From Thiodiazotropha sp040507225 (GTDB taxonomy: Bacteria > Pseudomonadota > Gammaproteobacteria > Chromatiales > Chromatiaceae): a DNA stretch of 64,000 nt. Where the stretch lies: contig JBEVVG010000001.1 in the NCBI GenBank assembly GCA_040507225.1, positions 1,550,001 to 1,614,000 on the forward strand, written 5' to 3'. Shown piece after piece: positions 8,466 through 16,113 of the stretch (the first letter of the stretch is position 1; every line of letters starts with the position of its first letter). Below the pieces are notes generated by a model. The model ran no database searches and was not told where the DNA came from. It worked only from the letters and a program-made list of their open reading frames with translations. The translations under genes were made by a program, and so were the position numbers.

Positions 8466-11287
8466 GATCCTGGCTCTACCTAACCCTGGCCACACTCGCC
8501 CTGAGCGGCTGCTCATCCCTGCAGGAGCGTGATACCGGTGAAGCCACCCTGGCGGACATCCAGACCGAACCGGTCAATGTTCAGAAGTCCACCATACCGC
8601 CCTCCGAACGCAAAGAGGTCATCGACAACTACCGGGCACTCCTGCAACTCAATCCTGACCAGAGGCTGCAGAGCGAAGCCACCCGCCGACTCGCAGACCT
8701 GCAACTGGAGCAGACCGAAAGCCGTCTCATGAGCAGCGAGGAGGCGCCTCCCTCGGAACAGGAACTGCGCAAATCCATCGTGCTGTACGAGGGACTGCTG
8801 AAACAGGACCCGAACTATCAGGCCAATGATCTGGTGCTCTATCAACTGGCCCGCGCCTATGAACTGCAAGGCGACATTCCGGCCATGATGAAGACCCTGG
8901 ACACCCTGGTGACCCGGTATCCGCAGAGTGACTTCTGGCAGGAGGCCCGCTTTCGCCAGGGCGAACGCTACTTTGTACTGCAGGATTTTGCCCGGGCTGA
9001 AGCGGCCTATGGGGGGATACTCGAACGTAGTGACCGTTCACCCTATTTTGACCGCGCCCTGTTCAAACATGGCTGGTCCCGGTTCAAGCAAAGGGAGACC
9101 GAAGAGGGTCTGAACTCGTTCACCCGGTTGCTCGATCGTAACCTGGACAATAGCGCCCCCCTGGCGCTGGATGAGCTCTCCCCGGGTGATCGGGAACTGT
9201 TGAACGAAACCCTGCGGGTGATCAGCCTGACCTTCTCGGAACTCGGTGGGGCGAACCGCATCAGCGACTACTTCGCGCAACACGGCCATCGCAACTATGA
9301 ATATCTGATTTACCAGGGTCTGGGTGACCTGTATCTGAAACAGGAGCGTATTCAGGACGCCGCCGATGCCTACATGGCCTTCGTCAACCTTAATCCGGCT
9401 CATCCCCAGGCGCCGCGTCTCTCGGTCCGGGTGGTGGACATGTACACCCAAAACAATTTCCCAGCCCTGGCGATCGACAGTAAAAAGGCCTTTACCGAGC
9501 ACTACGCCCTGAACGGCGAAGTCTGGAAGGCATTGCCTGCACAGGATCAGGCCTGGCTCAGCGAACAGCTGCGCGCCTACCTCAAGGAACTGGCGGAATA
9601 CCACCATGCCCTGGCCCAGCGCAGCCGCGACAGCAAGGGCCGGACGATTACCCCGGAGCAGGCCCGGCAGGGTACTGAGGCCGCCCACTGGTACCGGCGC
9701 TACCTCGACAGTTTCCCGAATGATCCACAGGCGGGTGAAATCAGTTTTCTGCTCGGTGAACTGCTGTTCGAGCTGAAGCAGTACCGCGACTCTGTGATTG
9801 CCTATGAAGACAGCGCCTACACGCTGCCGGGACATGGCAAACAGGCGGAAGCGGGGTATGCCGCGCTGCTCGCCTATGCCGAGGCGGGTAAGGGGTTGTC
9901 CGCCGAATCTGCGCCGGCGTGGGAAAAACAGGCCGTGGAGAGCGCCTTGAAGTTCTGCGACGTGTTTTCCAATGACCCACGTCGCGCCCAGGTGCTCACC
10001 GAGGCGGCCAACAAGCTGCTGGACATGAATGACCTGGGTAGGGCCCGGGGCGCGGCACTGCAGGTGGCGAACCTGAAACCAGCGGCGAAACCGGAACTCC
10101 GCAAAACCGCCTGGATCGTCGCCGCCCATGCGGCCTTCGACCAGAAAGACTACACCGCCGCGGAACAGGCCTACCAACAGGCCCTCGCCCTCACAGACAG
10201 CCGGGACAAACAACGTGCACCCCTCGAGGAACGCCTTGCCGCGAGCATCTATCAGCAGGGTGTATCGCAGCGGGAACAGGGTGATCATGCCGCGGCCGCA
10301 CGTCAGTTCCTGCGTATCGCGGCGCTCGCTCCGGGAGCTTCGATTCTGCAGACGGCCGAGTACGACGCGGCCGCCAGTCTGATCGCGGCCGGTGACTGGG
10401 CCGGTTCCGTGGAGATTCTGGAGGGCTACAAGAAACACTACCCGCAGAGCGATCGCATCCCCGATGTGAACAGCAAGCTGGCAGCGGCCTACATGGAAAC
10501 CCGGCAGCCCCTGAAAGCGGCCACACAGCTCAGCCTGATCGCCTCACAGGCCGGTTCATCCGCGGAATTACAGCGTGAGGCTCGCTGGCGTTCCGCCGAA
10601 CTGTTCGAACAGTCCGGCCAGACCCGCAAGGCCATCGACGCCTACAAGGCCTTCGTCAAGCAGTTCCCACAACCGCTCGACCAGGCACTGGAAGCGCGGC
10701 AGAAACTCGTAGAACTCTATGACAGCAGCAGGGAAACCGGCAAACGGGACTGGTGGCTTGAAGAGATCATCAAGGCGGATGCAAAGGCCGGCAAACAGCG
10801 TTCGGACCGCAGTCGCTACCTGGCTGCCAGCGCCAGCATCAAGCTGGCCGAAGCGGCGCGTCAGGCCTACCGGGGGGTAAAACTCAAAGCCCCGCTGGAG
10901 AAAAACCTCAAACTGAAGAAGCAGCGCATGCAGGCGGCGATCAAATCCTACTCCCGGGCGGCCGAGTACGGGGTGGCGGAGGTCACCACCGAGGCGACCC
11001 ACCGGATCGGTGAGATCTATCAGCAGTTCGGCACCGCGTTGATGAAATCGGAACGCCCCAAGGGCCTCAACGCCGAAGAACTGGAACAGTACGAGATCCT
11101 TCTCGAGGAACAGGCCTATCCGTTCGAGGAGAAGGCAATCGGGCTGTATGAATCGAACATCGAACGGGCGCCCCAGGGTATCTATGACCAGTGGGTGCGG
11201 GAAAGCTTTGCACAGCTTGCGCGGCTGATACCGGCACGTTATGCCAAACAGGAACGATGGGAGGGCTGGGTCGATGCGTTGCGTTAG
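8462..11287 (+). CDS. Large TPR lipoprotein (GltE-like)
   Basis: A 941-residue protein with a lipoprotein signal (LTLATLALSGCSSL; lipobox LSGC, acylated Cys17) and TPR-type helical repeats through most of its length (for example LVLYQLARAYELQGDIPAMMKTLDTLV, EISFLLGELLFELKQYRDSVIAYEDS, EQAYQQALALT). The start is a GTG overlapping the previous stop. The residue after the cysteine is Ser, so outer-membrane sorting by the Lol rule is likely. Length and position beside ExbB/ExbD genes resemble the large TPR lipoproteins of the myxobacterial Glt gliding complex. The precise function is unknown. The gene overlaps the next small lipoprotein gene by 14 bp. Confidence 0.82.
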   Translation: MRSWLYLTLATLALSGCSSLQERDTGEATLADIQTEPVNVQKSTIPPSERKEVIDNYRALLQLNPDQRLQSEATRRLADLQLEQTESRLMSSEEAPPSEQELRKSIVLYEGLLKQDPNYQANDLVLYQLARAYELQGDIPAMMKTLDTLVTRYPQSDFWQEARFRQGERYFVLQDFARAEAAYGGILERSDRSPYFDRALFKHGWSRFKQRETEEGLNSFTRLLDRNLDNSAPLALDELSPGDRELLNETLRVISLTFSELGGANRISDYFAQHGHRNYEYLIYQGLGDLYLKQERIQDAADAYMAFVNLNPAHPQAPRLSVRVVDMYTQNNFPALAIDSKKAFTEHYALNGEVWKALPAQDQAWLSEQLRAYLKELAEYHHALAQRSRDSKGRTITPEQARQGTEAAHWYRRYLDSFPNDPQAGEISFLLGELLFELKQYRDSVIAYEDSAYTLPGHGKQAEAGYAALLAYAEAGKGLSAESAPAWEKQAVESALKFCDVFSNDPRRAQVLTEAANKLLDMNDLGRARGAALQVANLKPAAKPELRKTAWIVAAHAAFDQKDYTAAEQAYQQALALTDSRDKQRAPLEERLAASIYQQGVSQREQGDHAAAARQFLRIAALAPGASILQTAEYDAAASLIAAGDWAGSVEILEGYKKHYPQSDRIPDVNSKLAAAYMETRQPLKAATQLSLIASQAGSSAELQREARWRSAELFEQSGQTRKAIDAYKAFVKQFPQPLDQALEARQKLVELYDSSRETGKRDWWLEEIIKADAKAGKQRSDRSRYLAASASIKLAEAARQAYRGVKLKAPLEKNLKLKKQRMQAAIKSYSRAAEYGVAEVTTEATHRIGEIYQQFGTALMKSERPKGLNAEELEQYEILLEEQAYPFEEKAIGLYESNIERAPQGIYDQWVRESFAQLARLIPARYAKQERWEGWVDALR

Positions 11288-11870
11288 CACCTGTTGGAGT
11301 GGCATCGGCCTGGCACTGCTGCTCACCGCCTGCAGCGGAATGGCGCCGCAATCGACCCCGGCCACAAACCAGCGGGCCGATGACCGGCCTGCTTCCCCCC
11401 TGACCGGCGAGGTGCAGGCCGCACAACGGCTCTACCAGGCCGACAAGGTGGAGCAGGCCCGGGCCCAGCTGCAGGCATTGACCGAGTCCCACCCGGATCA
11501 ACCCGAGGCATTCCTGGTGCTCGCCGGCCTGGAACTCGGCGAAGCACATCCCGAGGCCGCGCAACAAGCCCTTGAAACGGCGCTCGCACTCGATCCGGAC
11601 AACCTTCGGGCACTCAATCAGCTGGGCGTTTCCCAGCGCATGCAGGGGCGTTTCAGCGAGGCGCAGCAGGCCTACTCCAGAGCCCTGTCGATCGATCCCG
11701 AGTATGCCCAGGCCCATCGCAATCTGGGCATTCTGTATGACCTCTACCTGGGTAAACCGGGCGAGGCCCTGAAACACTATCAGCGTTACCAAGCTCTCAA
11801 TGGCCGTGCGGATCCGACGATCGAGGGCTGGATTGCAGACCTGCAACGCCGCACCGGCGCCAACCCCTGA
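11274..11870 (+). CDS. Small TPR lipoprotein
   Basis: A 198-residue protein. The ATG at 11274, after GGGAGGGCTGGG, gives a clean lipoprotein signal (GIGLALLLTACSG, lipobox LTAC); longer forms would bury it. At least three TPRs follow (QRLYQADKVEQARAQLQAL, AFLVLAGLELGEAHPEAA, ALNQLGVSQRMQGRFSEAQQAY), comparable in size to PilF/NlpI-type adaptor lipoproteins. The start overlaps the end of the 941-residue TPR lipoprotein gene, so the two are co-translated. In this context it is probably another envelope scaffold of the ExbBD/AgmX machine. Confidence 0.82.
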   Translation: MRCVSTCWSGIGLALLLTACSGMAPQSTPATNQRADDRPASPLTGEVQAAQRLYQADKVEQARAQLQALTESHPDQPEAFLVLAGLELGEAHPEAAQQALETALALDPDNLRALNQLGVSQRMQGRFSEAQQAYSRALSIDPEYAQAHRNLGILYDLYLGKPGEALKHYQRYQALNGRADPTIEGWIADLQRRTGANP

Positions 11871-11880
11871 GGCCTGACCG

Positions 11881-12165
11881 ATGAAACTGAAATCCTTCAC
11901 CCACAGTCTTCCGGCTCTGCTGATGCTTTCATTCCTGACGTCCAGCGCAGAGGCGGAACAGCGGCTTGAACTGGAAGGCACCGCGATCTTCGGTAACAAC
12001 GAGTCCCCCAACGTGCTCTATGTGGTGCCCTGGCGCTCCGCCAAACGCCTCACTTCCATGATGCCGCCCGAGATCGGCCGGCAACAGGAATTACTTTCAC
12101 CTTTAGACCGTGATGTATTTCGCAGACAGATCGATTGGTACCACAAGTATGGGGAAAACCCGTAA
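11881..12165 (+). CDS. Small secreted protein of the ExbBD/AgmX cluster
   Basis: A 94-residue protein with a signal peptide (SLPALLMLSFLTSSAEA, cleavage about residue 25). The mature part of about 70 residues starts EQRLELEGTAIFGNNESPNVLYVVPWR and ends in a charged helix. No family recognised. It lies 10 bp after the small TPR lipoprotein gene and 67 bp before exbB, and shares their strand, so it is almost certainly cotranscribed. A periplasmic or outer-membrane-associated partner of the motor is a guess from position only. Confidence 0.75.
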   Translation: MKLKSFTHSLPALLMLSFLTSSAEAEQRLELEGTAIFGNNESPNVLYVVPWRSAKRLTSMMPPEIGRQQELLSPLDRDVFRRQIDWYHKYGENP

Positions 12166-12232
12166 AGAATTTGCCAATCTATGTCATTAATTAATCCCGT
12201 TTAAATCCAGTCGCGTAATTACGGAGAACCCT

Positions 12233-12886
12233 ATGGCGCTCATCGACACCATCATCCGCTTTTTTCAGGAGGGCGGACTCTTCATGTATCCCATTCTGGT
12301 GATCTTTGCCGGCGGCCTGGCAATCGCCATTGAACGCTGGATCTACCTGACCCTGGCCACCGGCAGCAACAAGCGCACCTGGAAAAAGGTACTGCCCTAC
12401 CTCAACGATGGTGATTTCAAATCCGCCATGGATGCCGCCAACAAATCCAAGACCGCCATCGGCACCATGCTCACCTACGGACTGGCCCGGGCGCGTACCG
12501 CGCGGCGGCGCGACGATGTGGAGGTGGCTATGGAAGAGGGCCTGATGGAGGCAATCCCGCGCATGGAAAAACGCACCCACTACCTCAGCACCCTGGCCAA
12601 CATCGCCACCCTGCTTGGCCTGCTGGGCACCATTATCGGCCTGATCAACGCCTTCACCGCAGTCTCCAACGCGGATCCTGCGGTGAAGGCCGACATGCTC
12701 TCCGCGAGTATCTCCGTCGCTATGAACACCACCGCCTTTGGTCTGATGACCGCGATCCCTCTGCTGCTGGTATACGCCCTACTGCAAAGCAAGACCACCG
12801 CCATCGTCGACAGCCTGGAGATGGCCTCGGTGAAGTTCCTGAACATCTTCAATGAGAAGGCCTATTCCACCCGGAGCAATGCATGA
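12233..12886 (+). CDS. ExbB/TolQ/MotA-type proton channel subunit
   Basis: A 217-residue inner-membrane protein with three membrane segments (about 15-37, 118-143 and 163-185). The TolQ/ExbB signature is clear: YLSTLANIATLLGLLGTIIGLINAF and SISVAMNTTAFGLMTAIPLLLVYALL, with the small and hydroxyl residues that line the channel. The start follows GGAGAACCCT. It overlaps the first exbD by 4 bp (ATGA). In the family this subunit forms the oligomeric channel through which the proton-motive force is harvested. One ExbB followed by two ExbD genes is the arrangement of Myxococcus aglR-aglQ-aglS, and differs from the usual single-pair exbBD. Confidence 0.93.
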   Translation: MALIDTIIRFFQEGGLFMYPILVIFAGGLAIAIERWIYLTLATGSNKRTWKKVLPYLNDGDFKSAMDAANKSKTAIGTMLTYGLARARTARRRDDVEVAMEEGLMEAIPRMEKRTHYLSTLANIATLLGLLGTIIGLINAFTAVSNADPAVKADMLSASISVAMNTTAFGLMTAIPLLLVYALLQSKTTAIVDSLEMASVKFLNIFNEKAYSTRSNA

Positions 12887-13401
12887 GCAGTCGATTTCGG
12901 CGCCATCATCGGGAGGTGGAACTGAACATCACCGCCTTCCTCAACCTGATGGTGATCCTGATTCCCTTTCTGCTGATCACCGCTGCGTTCTCACGCTTTT
13001 CGATCATCGAGCTGTACCTGCCACCGGCAGGGGAAGGGACGCTCAAAGCGATCAAGGAATTGCAGCTCGAAGTTATTATCCGCGAGCAGAGCCTGGATGT
13101 GGCAGATCGCCAGGGTGGCCTGATCCGAAGCATCCCCAGCACAGCGCAAGGCTACGATTTCAAGGCACTCAATGAGCTGCTGGTGCAGGTCAAATACCGT
13201 TTTCAGGATAAACGCAGCGTGTTTATCCTCTCGGAACCCGACACCCCCTACGACACCATGGTCCAGGTGATGGATGCGGTACGCATGACCGAACGGGTCG
13301 AGGCCGGCAGTGTCACCCAGTACGAGCTTTTCCCGGAGATTTCTCTGGGCGACGCACCGCCGATCGCCGCCCAGCCCCGGAAACAGGGTAATGCCTCATG
13401 A
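12883..13401 (+). CDS. ExbD/TolR family protein lacking the channel aspartate
   Basis: A 172-residue protein with one N-terminal membrane segment and a periplasmic domain. The segment (LNITAFLNLMVILIPFLLITAAFS) aligns without gaps to the ExbD membrane segment (INVTPFIDVMLVLLI in E. coli). The protonatable aspartate, Asp25 of E. coli ExbD, is Asn21 here (AAC at 12943-12945). The residue is needed for force generation in TonB/Tol/Agl motors, so this copy probably cannot cycle protons by itself and may be a structural partner in a hetero-dimer with the second ExbD. Overlaps of 4 bp on both sides place it in one translationally coupled unit. Confidence 0.88.
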   Translation: MSSRFRRHHREVELNITAFLNLMVILIPFLLITAAFSRFSIIELYLPPAGEGTLKAIKELQLEVIIREQSLDVADRQGGLIRSIPSTAQGYDFKALNELLVQVKYRFQDKRSVFILSEPDTPYDTMVQVMDAVRMTERVEAGSVTQYELFPEISLGDAPPIAAQPRKQGNAS

Positions 13402-13910
13402 AAATGTCGCGACGCGCCAAGCGCATGGAACGCCATCATCGGAGGAACAAGGCCAGCGCCGTACTGAACCTGGTTTCGCTGATGGATATCTTCACCATCC
13501 TGGTGTTTTTTCTGCTGGTCAACTCGGGAGATGTACAGGTGCTGCCCAACGCCAAGGCGCTGTCCCTGCCGGAATCGGTCGCCGACCTGAAACCCCAGGA
13601 AACCCTCACCGTGATGGTCAATGACCGGCAGATCCTGGTTCAGGGCCATCAGGTCATCGACCTGACCCGGCCGTTGCCGGAAGGGATCGTGCTGACCGCC
13701 CTCAAGGATGAACTGCAAAGACATGCCGAACGGGCCAAGAGCACCAGCCTGGAACCCTTCAAGGGACACATCACCATCATGGGCGACAAGGCCCTGCCCT
13801 ACAATCTGCTGAAACGCGTGATGGCGACCTGCGCCGACTCTGAATACCCGCACGTCTCGCTGGCGGTGATGCGGAGAAACGAACCGGTCAAGGGAGGGCA
13901 GGCCCTGTGA
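13398..13910 (+). CDS. ExbD/TolR family protein with the channel aspartate
   Basis: A 170-residue protein with a basic N-terminus, one membrane segment (LNLVSLMDIFTILVFFLLVNS, about residues 23-43) and a periplasmic domain. Asp30 (GAT at 13485-13487) sits where ExbD/TolR carry the proton-translocating aspartate, in contrast to the paralogue encoded just upstream. It is therefore the likely active stator-plug subunit of this motor. The gene overlaps both neighbours by 4 bp, and the downstream partner is the TonB/AgmX-like protein. Confidence 0.9.
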   Translation: MKMSRRAKRMERHHRRNKASAVLNLVSLMDIFTILVFFLLVNSGDVQVLPNAKALSLPESVADLKPQETLTVMVNDRQILVQGHQVIDLTRPLPEGIVLTALKDELQRHAERAKSTSLEPFKGHITIMGDKALPYNLLKRVMATCADSEYPHVSLAVMRRNEPVKGGQAL

Positions 13911-14893
13911 GCGTCTCCTACCGGCATTCCTCGAACCTGCCATGGAATACGGCCAGCTCCGAGGAGCGGCGCTTCCACATGATTTTCGTGATCACCATGG
14001 TCTCCGCCCTGGTGCTGGCGATCCTGATCAGTCTGATCCAGTTACCGGAGAAGGAACGGTTCAAGAAACAGAGCATACCGCCACGTCTGGCGCGGCTGAT
14101 CCTGGAACAGAAGCAGACCCCGCCGCCAAAGCCGAAGCCTGCGCCCAAGAAACTGGTGAAAAAGGAGCCGCCAAAACCCAAGCCCGAGGAGAAAAAACCC
14201 GAGGTCGTCAAGAAGAAGCCGGAACCGCAGAAACCAGAACCGCCCAAGCAGGTGGCAGAGAAGAAACCCAACCCGGACGAAGCGCGTAAAAAGGCCGCCA
14301 GTTCCGGCCTGCTGGCTTTCTCGGATCAACTCGCCGACTTGCGCGAGGAACCCGTTCTGAAGAATGTTCGCGGGGTACAGAAAATTACTGATCAGGGCAG
14401 CCAGGGAGTGGTGAACCAACGCTCCATCATCACCTCGTCCGCCTCCCAGGGCAGTGGCGGGATCAACACAACCGGCCTGAGCCGCGCCACCGGCAGCCAG
14501 GGCCTGGGCAGCCGTTCGACCACCCAGGTGGCGAGCAAGGATATCACCCGGGGCAGCCAGGCGGCATCCGAGAGCAGCCGCAGCGCCAAGGGGCAATCCC
14601 GGGGCAGCCGTACCCGCGAGGAGATCCAGCTGGTCTTCGATCAGAACAAGGGGGCGGTCTACGCCCTCTACAACCGCGCCCTGCGCAAGGACCCGACACT
14701 GCGCGGCAAGGTGGTACTGGAGTTGACCATTTCACCGGATGGCAAGGTGGTCGACTGCAAGATCGTCTCCTCGGAGCTGAACAATCCCCAACTCGAGAAG
14801 AAACTGGTATCACGCATCAAACTGTTCAAATTCCCCAGGCGCGATGTGGACAAGGCGGTGGTCTCCTACCCCATCGACTTCCTGCCATCCTAG
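13907..14893 (+). CDS. TonB-like protein with AgmX/PglI C-terminal domain
   Basis: A 328-residue protein with one membrane anchor (MIFVITMVSALVLAILISLI, about residues 25-44), a proline/lysine-rich periplasmic linker (PPPKPKPAPKKL onward, about residues 65-125), a Ser/Gly/Gln-rich region to about residue 235, and a C-terminal TonB-like fold (VFDQNKGAVYALYNRALRKD, RGKVVLELTISPDGKV, PIDFLPS). The C-terminal pattern with N-K-G-A-V-Y-A-L-Y-N-R is that of the AgmX/PglI domain of gliding-motility and related proteins. It probably transmits force from the ExbB/ExbD complex across the periplasm. GTG start, overlapping the exbD stop by 4 bp. The low-complexity linker varies in length in this family. 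Confidence 0.88.
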   Translation: MSVSYRHSSNLPWNTASSEERRFHMIFVITMVSALVLAILISLIQLPEKERFKKQSIPPRLARLILEQKQTPPPKPKPAPKKLVKKEPPKPKPEEKKPEVVKKKPEPQKPEPPKQVAEKKPNPDEARKKAASSGLLAFSDQLADLREEPVLKNVRGVQKITDQGSQGVVNQRSIITSSASQGSGGINTTGLSRATGSQGLGSRSTTQVASKDITRGSQAASESSRSAKGQSRGSRTREEIQLVFDQNKGAVYALYNRALRKDPTLRGKVVLELTISPDGKVVDCKIVSSELNNPQLEKKLVSRIKLFKFPRRDVDKAVVSYPIDFLPS

Positions 14894-14928
14894 GGTCACT
14901 TCGATTCACATTTGAATCACTGCGTAAG

Positions 14929-15930
14929 ATGCGTTGTAAACACCGGGTTGCAAACTTCTCCCTGCTTCGCGCAACCCTGATCGCACTCAGCCTCCACGCC
15001 CCTGGCCTGGCAGCCGAATGGCTGCACGACAGCGCCGCCATCATGGGCACCCGGGTATCGGTCGAGTTGTGGCATGAGCAGGCGGATGAGGGCGCTCAGG
15101 CGATTCAGGAGGTTTTTGACGAGTTCCGCCGCCTGGATGACAAGCTCAGTCCCTACAAGGAGCACAGCGAACTCTCCCTGGTCAACCGGATGGCTGCTGA
15201 GGCACCGGTTCCCATCTCCTGGGAATTCTTTCACCTGCTGGAAATCTCACAGGACTATTCACGCCTGACCGACGGCGCCTTCGACATCACTTTCGCCTCG
15301 GTCGGCCATCTCTACAACTACCGCAAGGCCATCAAACCCAGCCACGAGGCCACCCAGGCGTCACTGCCGCTGATCGACTATCAGCATGTGATCCTGAACA
15401 AGCAGCAGAACAGCGTATTTTTCCAACGTCCCGGGGTTCAAATCGACCTGGGAGGCATCGCCAAAGGCTTCGCGGTGGATCAGGCGATCGACCTGCTGAG
15501 GAAACGCGGAATAGCCCACGCCCTGGTCACCGCCGGGGGCGACAGCCGCCTGTTGGGGGATCACCAGGGACGTCCCTGGCAGATTGGCATTCAGGCGCCA
15601 AGACGCAAAAACGCCATTGCCACCACGCTCAACCTGCAGGACAGCGCCGTCTCCACCTCTGGGGATTACGAGCGATACTTCGAAGCGGACGGAATCCGTT
15701 ATCACCACATCATCAGTCCTAAAACCGGTCGCTCCGCCGCGCAAATGCAGAGCGTTACCGTGATCGGCCCCAACGCGACGCGCACAGACGCTTTGTCCAC
15801 CAGCCTGTTTGTCCTCGGTGTGGAGGCCGGTATGGCATTGATCAACAGGCTGGATGACCTGGAGGCCGTCATGATCGACCAGCATGGCAAGCTGTTTCTC
15901 TCGCAGGGATTACAGGGACAGCGACCTTAA
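14929..15930 (+). CDS. apbE: ApbE family FAD:protein FMN transferase
   Basis: A 333-residue exported protein (signal near SLHAPGLAAEW). ApbE motifs: IMGTRVSVELW, LSPYKEHSELSLVN, VQIDLGGIAKGFAVDQAI, ALVTAGGDSRLLG, YHHIISPKTGRSAAQMQSV and the late ATRTDALSTSLFVLG. The family hydrolyses FAD and attaches FMN to a Thr of target proteins in the periplasm. It follows the AgmX gene by 35 bp on the same strand. No SGAT-type acceptor motif was seen in the cluster proteins, so its target is not obvious; it may work on a flavoprotein encoded elsewhere or belong to a separate transcription unit. Confidence 0.9.
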   Translation: MRCKHRVANFSLLRATLIALSLHAPGLAAEWLHDSAAIMGTRVSVELWHEQADEGAQAIQEVFDEFRRLDDKLSPYKEHSELSLVNRMAAEAPVPISWEFFHLLEISQDYSRLTDGAFDITFASVGHLYNYRKAIKPSHEATQASLPLIDYQHVILNKQQNSVFFQRPGVQIDLGGIAKGFAVDQAIDLLRKRGIAHALVTAGGDSRLLGDHQGRPWQIGIQAPRRKNAIATTLNLQDSAVSTSGDYERYFEADGIRYHHIISPKTGRSAAQMQSVTVIGPNATRTDALSTSLFVLGVEAGMALINRLDDLEAVMIDQHGKLFLSQGLQGQRP

Positions 15931-15974
15931 CCGGGTAAACCCGAACTTCGGCATCGTGCACGCCCGAATTACCT

Positions 15975-16085
15975 CGTTCCCGCGCTCTGCGTGGGTACGC
16001 ATACAGCGCTTCACCCAACTCATCGGACAGAGGGGCAGTGCGGCGAAACTTCGGTATCTGTTCCCACCCGGAGCCTGGGCACGAG
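15975..16085. repeat. Degenerate GTTCCCxCGCTCTGCGTGGG-type intergenic repeat pair
   Basis: The gap between apbE and tgt holds two related imperfect palindromes: CGTTCCCGCGCTCTGCGTGG at 15975 and TGTTCCCACCCGGAGCCTGG at 16060. They resemble the GTTCCCACGCTCTGCGTGGGAAC repeats I recall from intergenic regions of purple-sulfur-type gammaproteobacteria. Both genes end at this gap, so it may also serve as a bidirectional transcript end. Identification as a genome-wide repeat is not testable here. Confidence 0.4.
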
Positions 16086-16113
16086 ACAAACTCCGGGAAA
16101 GGAACCGTAACGA

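Noticed and set aside
9038..10438. 466-codon open frame antisense to the large TPR lipoprotein gene
   Set aside because: The sense strand has TPR repeats, a lipobox and 4-bp and 14-bp coupled overlaps with its neighbours; the antisense product resembles nothing and has no ribosome-binding site.
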